Positions 23,078 through 31,653 of a DNA stretch of 64,000 nucleotides are shown piece after piece. Location: contig NZ_BOQN01000028.1 in NCBI RefSeq assembly GCF_018332695.1, forward strand, positions 1-64,000, in the 5' to 3' direction. Origin of the DNA: Paractinoplanes toevensis. Its GTDB lineage: Bacteria > Actinomycetota > Actinomycetes > Mycobacteriales > Micromonosporaceae. Numbering within the stretch: the stretch's first letter is position 1; each line of letters starts with the position of its first letter. The position numbers and the translations under genes are program-made. Under the pieces are notes generated by a model. The model was not told the DNA's origin. It worked only from the letters and a program-made list of their open reading frames with translations, and made no database searches.

Positions 23078-24076
23078 GTGACCCGGCCCACCGCGCGCGT
23101 GCTCGCCCTCCTCGAACTCCTGCAGGGCGGCGGCACCCACACCGCCGCCGGCCTGGCCGAGCGCCTCGGCGTGGACGAGCGGACCGTCCGCCGCTACGTC
23201 GATCACCTGGCCGACCTCGAGGTGCCGGTCGAGGCGGTGCGTGGCCGCTACGGCGGCTACCGGCTGGCCCCCGGATTCCGGATGCCGCCGCTGATGCTGA
23301 CCGACGAGGAGGCACTCGCCGTCCTGCTCGGCCTGGTCGCCGGCCAGCGCACCGGCTCGATCGCGATGTCGGCCGAGGCCACCGGCAGCGCGGCCGCGAA
23401 GGTGCGCCGGGTGCTCCCGAAAGCGCTCGCCGCCCGGCTCGACGCGCTGTTCGCCAGCACCGCCTTCACCGCACCCGAGCGCGAGATGCCGGCTCCCGAG
23501 GCCGCGGTCATGCTGCGGCTCGCCGAGGCGACCCGGCAGCGCCGGCCCGCGGCGATCAGCTACCGCGACCGCACCGGCCGGCCGAGCCGGCGAACCCTTC
23601 ATCCGTACGGGCTGGTCGCCCACTCCGGCCGCTGGTATGTGACCGGCCCCGACTCCGCCTCGGGCGAGACCCGCACGTTCCGGCTCGACCGGATCGAGCA
23701 GGTCCAGCTCGTGGCCGGCACCTTCACCGTGCCCGCCGGCTTCGAGCCCGCCGACACGGTCCTGACCAGCCTGGCCGGCACGCCCTGGCGGTACGAGGTG
23801 GTCATCGCGATCCGCGGAAGGGCCGAAGAGGTGACCGCCCGGCTGCCGCGCGGTATCGCCACCGTCGAGCCGGACCACGACGGCTGGGTGCTGGCGCGGC
23901 TGCGGGCCGAACGCCTCGACTGGCTCCCCGCCGTCCTGGCCGGCGTGGGCATGCCGTTCGTGGTGCGAGAGCCCACGGAACTACGCGAGCTCATCCGCGC
24001 GTGGGCCTCCCGCCTGACCGGCTGCGCGACAGCGACATCACCGGCGCAGGCACTCGACGCGTGGAAAACAGAGTGA
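23078..24076 (+). CDS. WYL-domain transcriptional regulator (DeoR-type HTH)
   Basis: 332-aa regulator. The HTH_11 winged helix is at residues 1-60 (MTRPTARVLALLELLQGG after GTG initiation; AAGLAERLGVDERTVRRYVDHL). The WYL domain is at ~150-225 (AISYRDRTG...HPYGLVAHSGRWYVTGPDS...TFRLDRIEQ), followed by a C-terminal WCX region. WYL domains sense small ligands or nucleic-acid fragments. GTG 23078 is preferred because AGGAG lies 8 bp upstream; ATG 23069 in frame sits too close to the same site. The palindrome at 23034-23062 abuts the start region. It ends 8 bp from the convergent gene. Confidence 0.92.
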   Translation: MTRPTARVLALLELLQGGGTHTAAGLAERLGVDERTVRRYVDHLADLEVPVEAVRGRYGGYRLAPGFRMPPLMLTDEEALAVLLGLVAGQRTGSIAMSAEATGSAAAKVRRVLPKALAARLDALFASTAFTAPEREMPAPEAAVMLRLAEATRQRRPAAISYRDRTGRPSRRTLHPYGLVAHSGRWYVTGPDSASGETRTFRLDRIEQVQLVAGTFTVPAGFEPADTVLTSLAGTPWRYEVVIAIRGRAEEVTARLPRGIATVEPDHDGWVLARLRAERLDWLPAVLAGVGMPFVVREPTELRELIRAWASRLTGCATATSPAQALDAWKTE

Positions 24077-24084
24077 CCACCGTG

Positions 24085-24528
24085 CTAGAAGAGCCGCCCC
24101 CGGTACGGATGAGTGCGACCCCACTTCTCCTCCCACCGCAGCAGGTCGGCCTGCCATTCCGGAAGGTCGGGGCGGTACTCCCGGACAGCCGGCCCTTCCG
24201 GCTGGGAAACCAGGAAACGCCAGTAGTCCTCGATCGCCACCCGGGCGACGTCGGCCGGCAACTCCCCCTCGGCGCCGGGCACCCACAAGTTGGTGATCAG
24301 CAGTGCCGACGGCGTGAACGACACCGCGTAGTTCTCGCTGCTCCACTCCTCGAACGGAGGCTCGCCCCGGGCCACCTCGTCGGCCATCGCCAGGGCGTCC
24401 AGGGTGACCAGGAAGAACGTTCCGAGGTCGGTGGTCAGCCACTCGCCCAGAAGGTCGTATCGCTGGTCCTCGACCTGGTAGACGGGCCGGCGGAACGTGG
24501 GATCGATCCGCACACTGACAACACTCAC
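24085..24528 (-). CDS. Putative immunity protein of the polymorphic-toxin operon
   Basis: 147-aa soluble acidic protein with no recognised domain. Features seen: VRIDPTFRRPVYQVEDQRYDLL at the start, a central WSSENYAVSFTPSALLITNLW, and a Trp-rich tail. GTG 24528 has GGGAGG 6 bp upstream. It lies 18 bp after the toxin-like C-terminal ORF and is the last gene of the YbaB/WXG/toxin operon. That is the standard position for an immunity protein. The function is inferred from context; the family is not identified. Confidence 0.65.
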   Translation of the reverse strand: MSVVSVRIDPTFRRPVYQVEDQRYDLLGEWLTTDLGTFFLVTLDALAMADEVARGEPPFEEWSSENYAVSFTPSALLITNLWVPGAEGELPADVARVAIEDYWRFLVSQPEGPAVREYRPDLPEWQADLLRWEEKWGRTHPYRGRLF

Positions 24529-24546
24529 CGCAGGCCTCCCGATGCG

Positions 24547-24918
24547 CTAGGGAACGGGCCAGCCGTGCGTGAAGCCGCCGGACTGGTTGTAGAAACCTTC
24601 GATCGTGACGCCATGGTAGGTACCGATCCACTTGTTGCCGGACACCTGCGTCGAGTTCTTGAAGGCGCCGGACACCGCGTTGTCCACCTGCGCCGGCGTC
24701 CAGTCGTCGGGGAAGAACGTGCTGACGCCGCCGTTGCCGGCCTTCGGCTTCCAGGCGCCGGCCGGTGGGTTCAGGGTCGGGTCGAAGAACTCGGGTTCCG
24801 CTTTGTACACGCCATTCGGGTAGGTGACCTTCGAGCCGGGCAGGATCCGGCGGTCGGGGAAGTCCTCACCACCGGGCCGGTAGTGGTAGCCGGAGCCCTT
24901 GGGCCGGCCCGGCCGCAC
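24547..24918 (-). CDS. C-terminal toxin domain (EndoU-like nuclease candidate), in a different frame from its N-terminal part
   Basis: Encodes ~120 residues after a possible GTG at 24918. The compact domain carries YHYRPGGEDFPDRRILPGSK, then STFFPDDWTPAQVDNAVSGAF, KWIGTYHGVTIEGFYN and GGFTHGWPV at the very end. The pattern of a W/P-rich start of helix, a G-x-x-x-G-V-x-I strand and a terminal T-x-x-x-P strand recalls bacterial EndoU/polymorphic-toxin nucleases. The assignment is tentative. It overlaps the end of the upstream ORF (24866-25393) by 53 bp in a frame shifted by one base, so the two were probably a single toxin gene. The immunity candidate follows directly. Confidence 0.6.
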   Translation of the reverse strand: MRPGRPKGSGYHYRPGGEDFPDRRILPGSKVTYPNGVYKAEPEFFDPTLNPPAGAWKPKAGNGGVSTFFPDDWTPAQVDNAVSGAFKNSTQVSGNKWIGTYHGVTIEGFYNQSGGFTHGWPVP

Positions 24919-25393
24919 GTGACCACTCCTGCACGAGGTTGCCGACGATCGTCCGGGTCAGCTGCTGGAAGATCGGAATCTCGAGCAGGCTCGCGCCGAA
25001 CGTGGGCGCCGCCGTCGCGACCGCCTGCGCGATCTCCACCGCCAGGATCGCGAGCTGGGCGATGACCGCTACCTTGAGGGCGAGCACGATGCCGCCGCAG
25101 ATCATCAGGCCGGTACCGGTCAGCGTGGCCGCGTTCGCGCCGTCCAGGAGCGCCTTGGCCGGACTGTCCTCTCGGGCCCACCAGGCCTGGAACGCCGCGA
25201 CGGCCGCACCCTCGTGCTCGGTCCACACCTCCGCGGCGGTCGACGTCGCGTCCGACACGATCGCCTCCAGCCGGCCGGCGAACGACATCCATGCCTGCCC
25301 CATCTCGACCAGCGCGGTCTCGTCGGCCTCCGGCCAGTTGTAACCGAGGATGCCGAGCAGCGATCGGAACTCGCCCGGGATCTCCAGGCCCAC
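24866..25393 (-). CDS. N-terminal delivery part of a polymorphic toxin (WXG100/ESX-like), frameshifted before the toxin domain
   Basis: 175-aa product whose first ~95 residues are helical with a WXG-like turn and spaced Trp residues (WPEADETALVEMGQAWMSFAGRLE, then AVAAFQAWWARE). This is typical of secreted T7SS-type polymorphic toxins. A hydrophobic stretch follows (LMICGGIVLALKVAVIAQLAIL). The natural sequence seems to end at NLVQEW; the final ~20 residues are Arg/Pro/Leu-rich out-of-frame sequence, and the toxin domain continues one base out of register. GTG 25393 lies 3 bp after the WXG-like gene. It could be a pseudogene, a sequencing indel or programmed +1 frameshifting. Confidence 0.65.
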   Translation of the reverse strand: MGLEIPGEFRSLLGILGYNWPEADETALVEMGQAWMSFAGRLEAIVSDATSTAAEVWTEHEGAAVAAFQAWWAREDSPAKALLDGANAATLTGTGLMICGGIVLALKVAVIAQLAILAVEIAQAVATAAPTFGASLLEIPIFQQLTRTIVGNLVQEWSRAAGPAQGLRLPLPARW

Positions 25394-25396
25394 GCG

Positions 25397-25723
25397 TCAG
25401 TGCCCCAGCTCGGTCAGCAGCCCACGGAACCGGCGGCTGACGTTCTCGTCCACCTCCGTGTGCTGCGCGCTGATGTCCACCACGTCGGCACCGGCCGAGG
25501 CCATCTCGTCCAGGGCGTCCTGGTAGGACTCGAACGCCCACGACGACACCTCGTCATGGGCGGCGCCGATCAGCGACCCGATATCGTCGCTCCCCCAGGG
25601 CGCGCCGAAACCGGCCAGCTCGGACCGGAACGACGCCAGCTCCGAGGAGAGCCGGGCGGCGACGCTCTGCAGGGCCGACCCGGACGCCGAGAGCCGCTCG
25701 GGATCGATCATGAAGCCGGTCAT
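25397..25723 (-). CDS. WXG100-like small helical protein
   Basis: 108-aa protein, predominantly helical. Its pattern, IDPERLSASGSALQSVAARL, then FGAPWGSDDIGSLIGAAHDEV and SWAFESYQDALDEM, is typical of ESX/WXG100 partner proteins. There is no signal peptide. It sits between the YbaB-like gene and the toxin N-terminal gene, and may be the export partner of that toxin through a type VII secretion system. No ESX core gene is in the window. ATG 25723 is chosen; ATG 25711 is possible. Confidence 0.75.
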   Translation of the reverse strand: MTGFMIDPERLSASGSALQSVAARLSSELASFRSELAGFGAPWGSDDIGSLIGAAHDEVSSWAFESYQDALDEMASAGADVVDISAQHTEVDENVSRRFRGLLTELGH

Positions 25724-25752
25724 CGGTCACCGGCCCGGCGGGTGAGCTGCTC

Positions 25753-26148
25753 CTACGCTTCGACCAGCGACGCGGTCAGCTTCGTGAACTGGCGCTCGGC
25801 GTCGAACTGGATGTCCTTGAGCTGGTCGGTGAGCGCGCCGAGGTCAGTCGGACCGGCGGCGGCGACGGCGCGGGTCTGCAGGTCGGCGAGCGCGGTGTTG
25901 ACCGCCGACTCGATCTCTCGCGCCAGCTCTTCCACGCTCAGCCCCAGCAGGGAGGGTTCCAGCTCGAGGTTCTCGATCCGCCCGGGCAGAGCCGCCCGGA
26001 CCCGGATCCGGCCATCGGCGGCCTCGCCCGTGCCGATGGGCGGTTCCTGCTCGTCCTGGTCGCCGGAGGGCGTCTGGGCCCGGCCGTGCGCGGCTACCAC
26101 GTCGGCCAGCGTGCCGGCCAGGCCGGACGGATCGAACGGGCCGGTCAT
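25753..26148 (-). CDS. YbaB/EbfC-family protein of the toxin operon
   Basis: 131-aa protein with a disordered acidic N-terminus (GDQDEQEPPIGTGEA) and a YbaB-like core (DGRIRVRAALPGRIENLELEP, then LAREIESAVNTALADLQTRA). YbaB proteins are nucleoid-associated dimers. In actinobacteria a divergent YbaB gene often heads WXG/polymorphic-toxin operons, as here. ATG 26148 is chosen for the strong GAGGAGG 6 bp upstream; an in-frame TTG two codons earlier overlaps that site. It is probably the first gene of the 26148-24085 operon. Confidence 0.8.
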   Translation of the reverse strand: MTGPFDPSGLAGTLADVVAAHGRAQTPSGDQDEQEPPIGTGEAADGRIRVRAALPGRIENLELEPSLLGLSVEELAREIESAVNTALADLQTRAVAAAGPTDLGALTDQLKDIQFDAERQFTKLTASLVEA

Positions 26149-26247
26149 CTTCAACCTCCTCGCGCGGGCAGCTTCGCCCGAACCGCGTAAGGAGCGGCGG
26201 CGGTGGCCGGCGCGGGGTGCGCGCCGGCCACCGGGTGGCTCGCTGGG

Positions 26248-27786
26248 TTAACCGGGGAAGGGTGGCAGGTCCTGCTTGCAGCGGGTGCCGGTCGGCGGCA
26301 GGGCGCCGTCGATCAGGTAGCGGCTGTACCAACCGGTTATGCACGCGCTGTAGCGGGTCGTGTGGCCGTAGCCGTCGAGGGTCAGCAGCCGGGCGTTGCC
26401 CAGCTCCCGTGTCATGCGCTTGGCGAAGTCGTAGCGGGTGGCCGGGTCGTAGGTCGGGTTGACCACGAGCACGGTGTTCGCCGTGCGGCGGTTCCACGGG
26501 CCGGCGTAGCGCTCGGTGATTCGCGGCCAGTTCGCGCAGGCCACCTCGCCGAACGCCTCGGCGCGGCCGAACGTCGGGTTGGCCCGTTCGAAGCGGTCGG
26601 CGATGCCGGGGTAGCGCGCCGGGTTGCGGGGCAGCGGCGCGTCCGCGCAGTTCACCGCCAGGAACGAGTCGTTGCCGTTGTAGAGGTAGTCGTCGGCCGA
26701 CCAGCCGGGGCCGGGCTTGGCCTTCGGGAACGGGCGGGCGGCCAGGGTGGACGGCGCCGTGCCGTCGCCGAGGATCGCGTCGTAAGCCAGTTGCAGGGTG
26801 GCCGCGGCGTCCGGCCAGCCCGCGATGTTGTAGAGGACGCCGGAGATGAAGTCGGTCAGGTCGTCGATGGTCACCGTGCCGCCGAGGTCGGGCACCTCGG
26901 CCGGGCCCTGGCGGAGCCGGTCGCGCAGGGCGTCGAACTTGGCCCGGGCGTTGCCGGCGAACGCGCAGTTCGGGCCGGCCTTGTCGCACTCGGACAGGAA
27001 TCCGCTCAGCACGATCTCGAAGCCGCCGGCCCGCTCGAACTTGTTGTCGAGGCGGTGGTTGGTGCGCTGGTCGGGGTCGACGTTGCCGTCGATGATCACG
27101 GCCCGGACCTTACCGGGGAACAGGTTGGCGTAGGTGGCGCCGATCAGCGTGCCGTAGGAGTAGCCGATGTAGCTGAGCTTGCTGTCGCCGACCGCCTGGC
27201 GCAGCTGGTCGAGGTCTTTCGCGACGTTCAGCGTGCTCATGTGCTTGAGCAGCGGCCCGGCGTTACGGACGCAACCCTCGGTGTAGGCCAGGTTGGCGCG
27301 GATCGTGCTGCTGATCTCGGCCCGGCTCAGCGGAACCAGTTTCATCTGTGCGAAGAGCGCTTCGGCTTCCGCGTCGGTCGGGAAGCACTGGACCGGATCG
27401 CTGGCGCCGATGCCGCGTGGGTCGAAGCCGACGATGTCGAAGCGGGCGAGCACGTCGGGTGCGACGATCCGGCCGGCCGCCGCGGCGACGACCATGCCGC
27501 GTCCGGCACCGCCCGGGCCGCCGGGGTTCACGAAGATGGTGCCGATCTTGTGAGCGGGGTCGTCGGCGGGGCGGCGGGCGAGCGCGATCGTGGTGGTGGC
27601 GCCGCGCGGTTTGTCGTAGTCGAGCGGCACCTCGCGGGTGGCGCAGTCGAAGCCGGCCAGAGCCACCTCGGTGCAGGCGGCCCACTGCACGCGGGTGGTG
27701 GCGGTGGCGGTGGCGGGGCTCGGTGCGGCAGCCACCGCGGTGAGGGCGAGGGTGACACCGGCCAGTGTGGCCAGGAACCGTCTCAT
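26248..27786 (-). CDS. Secreted alpha/beta-hydrolase, TAP-type (tripeptidyl aminopeptidase family)
   Basis: 512-aa exported serine peptidase of the SlpD/SlpE/TAP group (S33-like). The signal peptide is MRRFLATLAGVTLALTAVAAA with cleavage near Ala ~27. The oxyanion region is FVNPGGPGGAG. The nucleophile elbow is GYSYGT (Ser ~208), the catalytic Asp is in NPTYDPAT and the His in DGYGHTTR, all in order. Three or more Cys pairs support an extracytoplasmic location. It should remove N-terminal tripeptides or related groups from peptides. The gene is monocistronic and divergent from a PadR gene, with which it shares a 125-bp AT-richer promoter region. Confidence 0.92.
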   Translation of the reverse strand: MRRFLATLAGVTLALTAVAAAPSPATATATTRVQWAACTEVALAGFDCATREVPLDYDKPRGATTTIALARRPADDPAHKIGTIFVNPGGPGGAGRGMVVAAAAGRIVAPDVLARFDIVGFDPRGIGASDPVQCFPTDAEAEALFAQMKLVPLSRAEISSTIRANLAYTEGCVRNAGPLLKHMSTLNVAKDLDQLRQAVGDSKLSYIGYSYGTLIGATYANLFPGKVRAVIIDGNVDPDQRTNHRLDNKFERAGGFEIVLSGFLSECDKAGPNCAFAGNARAKFDALRDRLRQGPAEVPDLGGTVTIDDLTDFISGVLYNIAGWPDAAATLQLAYDAILGDGTAPSTLAARPFPKAKPGPGWSADDYLYNGNDSFLAVNCADAPLPRNPARYPGIADRFERANPTFGRAEAFGEVACANWPRITERYAGPWNRRTANTVLVVNPTYDPATRYDFAKRMTRELGNARLLTLDGYGHTTRYSACITGWYSRYLIDGALPPTGTRCKQDLPPFPG

Positions 27787-27864
27787 GTCACGTCCTTCCG
27801 GTTGCGGGTCGGAGGGTGCGGACCAGCCGTCATCGTTACACGTATCGAAGTTGATCGTGATCCC

Positions 27865-27881
27865 GTAAATAGATCATTTAC
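27865..27881. promoter_or_regulatory. Operator-like inverted repeat GTAAAT-N5-ATTTAC
   Basis: Perfect 6-bp arms in an AT-rich pocket 31 bp upstream of the PadR start. Known PadR operators are AT-rich palindromes of this size, so autoregulation is plausible. The secreted peptidase gene on the other side could share the control. Confidence 0.55.
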
Positions 27882-27911
27882 ATACGTAGATCATCGACAT
27901 ATGGTGGCGGC

Positions 27912-28232
27912 ATGACTCAGCGGATGCGTGAACCCACGTACTTCCTTCTCACCGCGCTGCTGGACGAGCCGCTGCACGGTTACGCGATCATCGGCCGGGC
28001 CGCCGAGCTCTCCGGCGGCCGGGTCCGGCTGGCCACCGGCACGCTCTACGCGGCGCTCGACCGGCTCACCGCCGAGGGCTTCATCGAGGTCGTGCGGACC
28101 GAGATCGTCAACGGGCGGGCCCGGCGCTACTACGCGCTCACCCGCGACGGCGGCACGGCGCTGCGGGCCGAGGCCCAGATCATGGCCGGGGCGGCCCGGC
28201 TGGTCCTGCGCTTCGCGGGCGGTGTGGCATGA
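27912..28232 (+). CDS. PadR-family transcriptional repressor
   Basis: 106-aa winged-helix protein with the PadR core TYFLLTALLDEPLHGYAII, recognition-helix region LATGTLYAALDRLTAEGFI, and wing ARRYYALTRDGG. ATG 27912. The 3' end overlaps the membrane-protein start (ATGA at 28229-28232), forming the usual repressor/membrane-protein pair. An AT-rich palindrome just upstream is the likely operator. The inducer is unknown. Confidence 0.93.
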   Translation: MTQRMREPTYFLLTALLDEPLHGYAIIGRAAELSGGRVRLATGTLYAALDRLTAEGFIEVVRTEIVNGRARRYYALTRDGGTALRAEAQIMAGAARLVLRFAGGVA

Positions 28233-29032
28233 CAGCGGAACTGGAACGGTCGTACACCCGGCTGCTGCGCCTCTATCCGGCCGGTTACCGGCGCGAGCGC
28301 GGCGACGAGATGCTCGACGTGCTGCTGGCGTCCGGCGCCACCCGGCTCTCGCTGCGGGAACGACGGGCCCTGATCCTCGGCGCGCTGCGCTGCCGGGCCG
28401 GTGCGACCGGCCGGCGTGACCTCGGCACCACCTGGCGGCAGTCGGCCGCCCTGGCCGCGTGCATGCTGATGGCCTTCGGCGCGGTGTCCACCGTGGCCCG
28501 CGAGATCGCCTGGCCGGCCGGCCCGGACTGGCGGGAGTGCGTGGCCGCCGCGCTGGGCCTGGCCGGCATCCTGGTCGCGTTCCGCGGGTGGCTCCCGGCC
28601 GCGATCGGCTGTGCCGTCGCGGCCTATCTCTTTCCGATGCTCAGCGACGGGCGGCTGACCTACTCCTGGTCGGTCGAATGGCTGCTGGCCGCGGTCCTGC
28701 TGATCCCGGCGGCGGTGCGCGGCGGACGCCCGCCGTGGCGCCAGGCCTATCTGCTCGTCCTGCCGCTCGCGTTGCTCGAGCCGTCGCTGGTGCCGTCGCC
28801 GTTGCAGACCGGCTGGATCGTTCTGCTGGCCGCGGTGCTCGCCTGGACCGTGCTGGACGAGCGGGCCGCGCTCGCGTTCGGCCTCATGCTGACGCTCGGC
28901 CTGGCCGATCAGGGCGTGGCCGCCCTGTCCGGTCTCGGGTTCGAGACCACCTACGTCGCGATGTGGGTGGGGTGGCCGGGCGCCATGCTCGTGGCCGGCT
29001 CGGTGGTCGCCCGCCGCCGGGCACGTATCTGA
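28229..29032 (+). CDS. Integral membrane protein paired with PadR
   Basis: 267-aa protein. The N-terminal ~65 residues are cytosolic and basic (ELERSYTRLLRLYPAGYRRERGDEMLDVLLA), a motif common to the soluble prefix of PadR-associated membrane proteins. About seven transmembrane helices follow. Start and stop overlap indicate translational coupling to the PadR gene. The stop codon is inside the loop of a bidirectional hairpin shared with the convergent protease gene. No enzymatic residues are visible. It may sense envelope state or transport a lipid-like ligand; this is inferred only from its partner. Confidence 0.8.
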   Translation: MTAELERSYTRLLRLYPAGYRRERGDEMLDVLLASGATRLSLRERRALILGALRCRAGATGRRDLGTTWRQSAALAACMLMAFGAVSTVAREIAWPAGPDWRECVAAALGLAGILVAFRGWLPAAIGCAVAAYLFPMLSDGRLTYSWSVEWLLAAVLLIPAAVRGGRPPWRQAYLLVLPLALLEPSLVPSPLQTGWIVLLAAVLAWTVLDERAALAFGLMLTLGLADQGVAALSGLGFETTYVAMWVGWPGAMLVAGSVVARRRARI

Positions 29033-29046
29033 CCGGCGGCGGGCGA
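29007..29046. terminator. Bidirectional hairpin between membrane protein and M6 protease genes
   Basis: TCGCCCGCCGCCGG (29007-29020) pairs perfectly with CCGGCGGCGGGCGA (29033-29046), loop 12 nt. The + strand stop codon TGA lies in the loop at 29030-29032. It could serve both convergent genes. Confidence 0.6.
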
Positions 29047-29050
29047 TCGT

Positions 29051-31486
29051 TCACGAGATGCGAATCTTCGCGGAGGTGCCGTTCTCCGAAAGGACCCGGA
29101 TCTTCACGCCGACCGCGGGGAGTTTGACCCCCTGGTTCGGCAACTCGTCGTAGAAGTACTTCTGGGTGTCGTCGAACAGCGGCTGACCCGGCTGACCCCG
29201 TACATAAGAGGCCTGGCCGTTGATGTGCAGCGTCATCGAGTCGGCCTTACGCAGCCCGAACGGGGCGTCATAGACCTGGATGCGGGAGCTGAACGGCAGG
29301 CCGTCCATCCGGTAGAACGGGCGGGGATGCGAGTCGATGTAAAGGTTGCGGCCCACACCCGGATGCCAGTTCGTGTCATTGTCGACCTGGGACCGGTCCC
29401 AATAGGAAATCAACACCCCTTGCTGGTACGAGTAGTGCTCGACCCAGTCGGGCTTGGTGTTGAGGAAACCGAAATTGTACGGGCCGGTCTTCAGATACTT
29501 GTCGTAGGAGACGTACGTCCGGTGGCCGGCGATGTAGTAGTTGTCGTACTGGCCGGTCGAGCTGGTGCCCACCACCGTGAAGCCCTTCAGCGTCCACGGC
29601 GTGGCGCTCTCGGCGTCGTCGCTGAACAGCACCGTGGCGCCGTCGGTGACCTGGATGTTGTCGGAGAAGAAACCACCGGCCGCGAAACCGCCGTCGGTGC
29701 GGTAATAGAACTGCAGATAGACGTTCTTCCCCGCGTACGCATTGAGCGGCACGGAAACGTCCACCCACTGGTCCTCGGTGCTGCCACCGATCGCCGGCCG
29801 GGGCGGATTGGCCCCGTCCCGGATGAACGGCTGTCCGTTGACCGTGCCGTCGAGAGCCGTCCACTTCTGACCGTCGAGCGACGCCCGCACGTACAGATAG
29901 TCGAAGCCCTCCTCGATGTTGTAGCGCGCCTTCAGGGACAGGGTCGGCGCGGTCGTGCCGGCCAGGTCGAACTGGCGCGTCATCGAGTTGCGCAGGTCGT
30001 CGGCGTTACCGGAGAAATACTGCTTGGTGCCGGAGAACGGCGCACCGAACTGCGTGGTCACCGTTTTCTTCGGCAGCACCACGACGGCGGCCTGTGCCTT
30101 CTTGCTGTTGTACTCCTGTGGGCCGAGGGTGATGGTGCGTTTCTGTTTCGCCACCACCGTCTCGTAGTCGAGCCAGCCGAGCTGCAGCTTGTTCCACGCG
30201 CCGAGGTCGCCCGGCCGGGTGCCGAGCGGTTCACCGGCCGCGTTGAGGCGGCTCTGCGCCATCAGCGTCCAGTACTCGTTGTTCCCGGTGCCGCCGGCCA
30301 GCACGTTGTAGTCGTCGGGCAGGCCCAGGTCGTGGCCGTACTCGTGGACGAAGACGCTCAGGCCGCCGTTCTCCGGCTGGATCGTGTAGTCGCCGATCCA
30401 CAGGCCGGTGTCGGCGATCTCGGTGCCGCCGAGCAGGTTGCCGGTCGGGCCGCGGTCGCCCTCGTCGTCGCCGTACGCGAACGCGCGGTGGCTCCAGATG
30501 GCGTCCTCACCCTGGTACGGGTCGCCGTCCGCCTCGTCGCCGCCGGCGTGCACGATCTGGAAGTGGTCGAGGTACCCGTCCGGCTCGTTGAAGTTGCCGT
30601 CACCGTCGAAGTCGTACCGGTCCCACTGGTCGAACGTCTTGAGCTCGGCGACCACCTCGGCCTTGGTGCGGCCGCGGGCCAGCTGGTCGGTGACCCACTG
30701 GTTGGCGGCGTCGCGCACCAGGTCGTACGTGGTGTTACAGACGTTGCTGCCGCAGACGTTCGGGTCGTCGCCGTTCTCGTCGGTCGGGTCGTCGCCGGAC
30801 CGGCCGTACCGGGCCTCGTTGTAGTTGACCTTGACCCAGTCGGTGACGGTGCCGTCGACGCTGTAGCGCCCGGACGACTGCGTCTCGTAGTACGTCTTGA
30901 CCGACTCGACGTTCTTGCCCTTGCCGAAGTACAGGTTCTGGAAGTGCTGCTGGTTGTAGTCGGACTGCCAGACGGTGGTGTTGTCGACCGCCCGATTCGG
31001 CGCCGGGATCTGGTTGTGCAGCGGTCCGTCGAACCGCTGCGGCCCGGCCGTGGTGGGGTCGGTGTCCCGGTCGGGGAAGCGCGGATCGCGCTCGTTACCG
31101 AACTCGGCGAGGATCACGAAGATCCGGTCGGTCTTTTCCCGGGCGAGCTCCACATATTGGTCGCGGTTGTCCCGGCCTCCGCCGCGGCTGCGCGACTTGC
31201 CGCCGAACGCGCCACCGCCGGCCGACTGGCCGACCTTGACGACCGTGCTGCCGTTGCGATTCTCCAATTTCGCACGGCCGGAGGCGACATCGCTGACGGC
31301 CTTTTCCCGCAGCGCCCTCCGCTTCTGTTCGAGCGGACCGACCAGCTCATCGCTGGCCGCATTCTTGTCCGAGGGGACCGCGGCCGGCGTTTCCGCCGAT
31401 GGGGCGGCCACGGCGGCCGGACTGAGCGAAACACCCAATCCGGACGCCAGGCTCAAGCCCAGCAATCCCACTACGACTTTTCGCAT
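29051..31486 (-). CDS. Secreted immune-inhibitor-A-type metalloprotease (peptidase M6)
   Basis: 811-aa exported zinc endopeptidase. The signal peptide is MRKVVVGLLGLSLASGLGVS ending near AVAAP. A propeptide runs to ~100 and the M6 catalytic domain carries FVHEYGHDLGLPDDY (HExxH at ~378). A downstream InhA-like region contains MAM/jelly-roll-type sequence (LYVRASLDGQKW, YLQFYYRTDGGF) and the distinctive GPYNFGFLNTKPDWVEHY. ATG 31486 has GGAGG 7 bp upstream; in-frame upstream codons lack support. In the family these enzymes degrade host or competitor antimicrobial peptides and extracellular proteins. It is monocistronic. Confidence 0.94.
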   Translation of the reverse strand: MRKVVVGLLGLSLASGLGVSLSPAAVAAPSAETPAAVPSDKNAASDELVGPLEQKRRALREKAVSDVASGRAKLENRNGSTVVKVGQSAGGGAFGGKSRSRGGGRDNRDQYVELAREKTDRIFVILAEFGNERDPRFPDRDTDPTTAGPQRFDGPLHNQIPAPNRAVDNTTVWQSDYNQQHFQNLYFGKGKNVESVKTYYETQSSGRYSVDGTVTDWVKVNYNEARYGRSGDDPTDENGDDPNVCGSNVCNTTYDLVRDAANQWVTDQLARGRTKAEVVAELKTFDQWDRYDFDGDGNFNEPDGYLDHFQIVHAGGDEADGDPYQGEDAIWSHRAFAYGDDEGDRGPTGNLLGGTEIADTGLWIGDYTIQPENGGLSVFVHEYGHDLGLPDDYNVLAGGTGNNEYWTLMAQSRLNAAGEPLGTRPGDLGAWNKLQLGWLDYETVVAKQKRTITLGPQEYNSKKAQAAVVVLPKKTVTTQFGAPFSGTKQYFSGNADDLRNSMTRQFDLAGTTAPTLSLKARYNIEEGFDYLYVRASLDGQKWTALDGTVNGQPFIRDGANPPRPAIGGSTEDQWVDVSVPLNAYAGKNVYLQFYYRTDGGFAAGGFFSDNIQVTDGATVLFSDDAESATPWTLKGFTVVGTSSTGQYDNYYIAGHRTYVSYDKYLKTGPYNFGFLNTKPDWVEHYSYQQGVLISYWDRSQVDNDTNWHPGVGRNLYIDSHPRPFYRMDGLPFSSRIQVYDAPFGLRKADSMTLHINGQASYVRGQPGQPLFDDTQKYFYDELPNQGVKLPAVGVKIRVLSENGTSAKIRIS

Positions 31487-31653
31487 CGATTTACCTCCGG
31501 AGCGGTGGTGCCACACCCGCCGGTGGTGCGGGCGCGACCCGGATGCACTGTGGACCGTTCGGGCCCGCCTAGGAACGTAGGCATCGATGCGTCATGAGCG
31601 AAAGACGTAGACCGATATCGATCCAATTTTCCATCCGACCGGACATGACAAAA

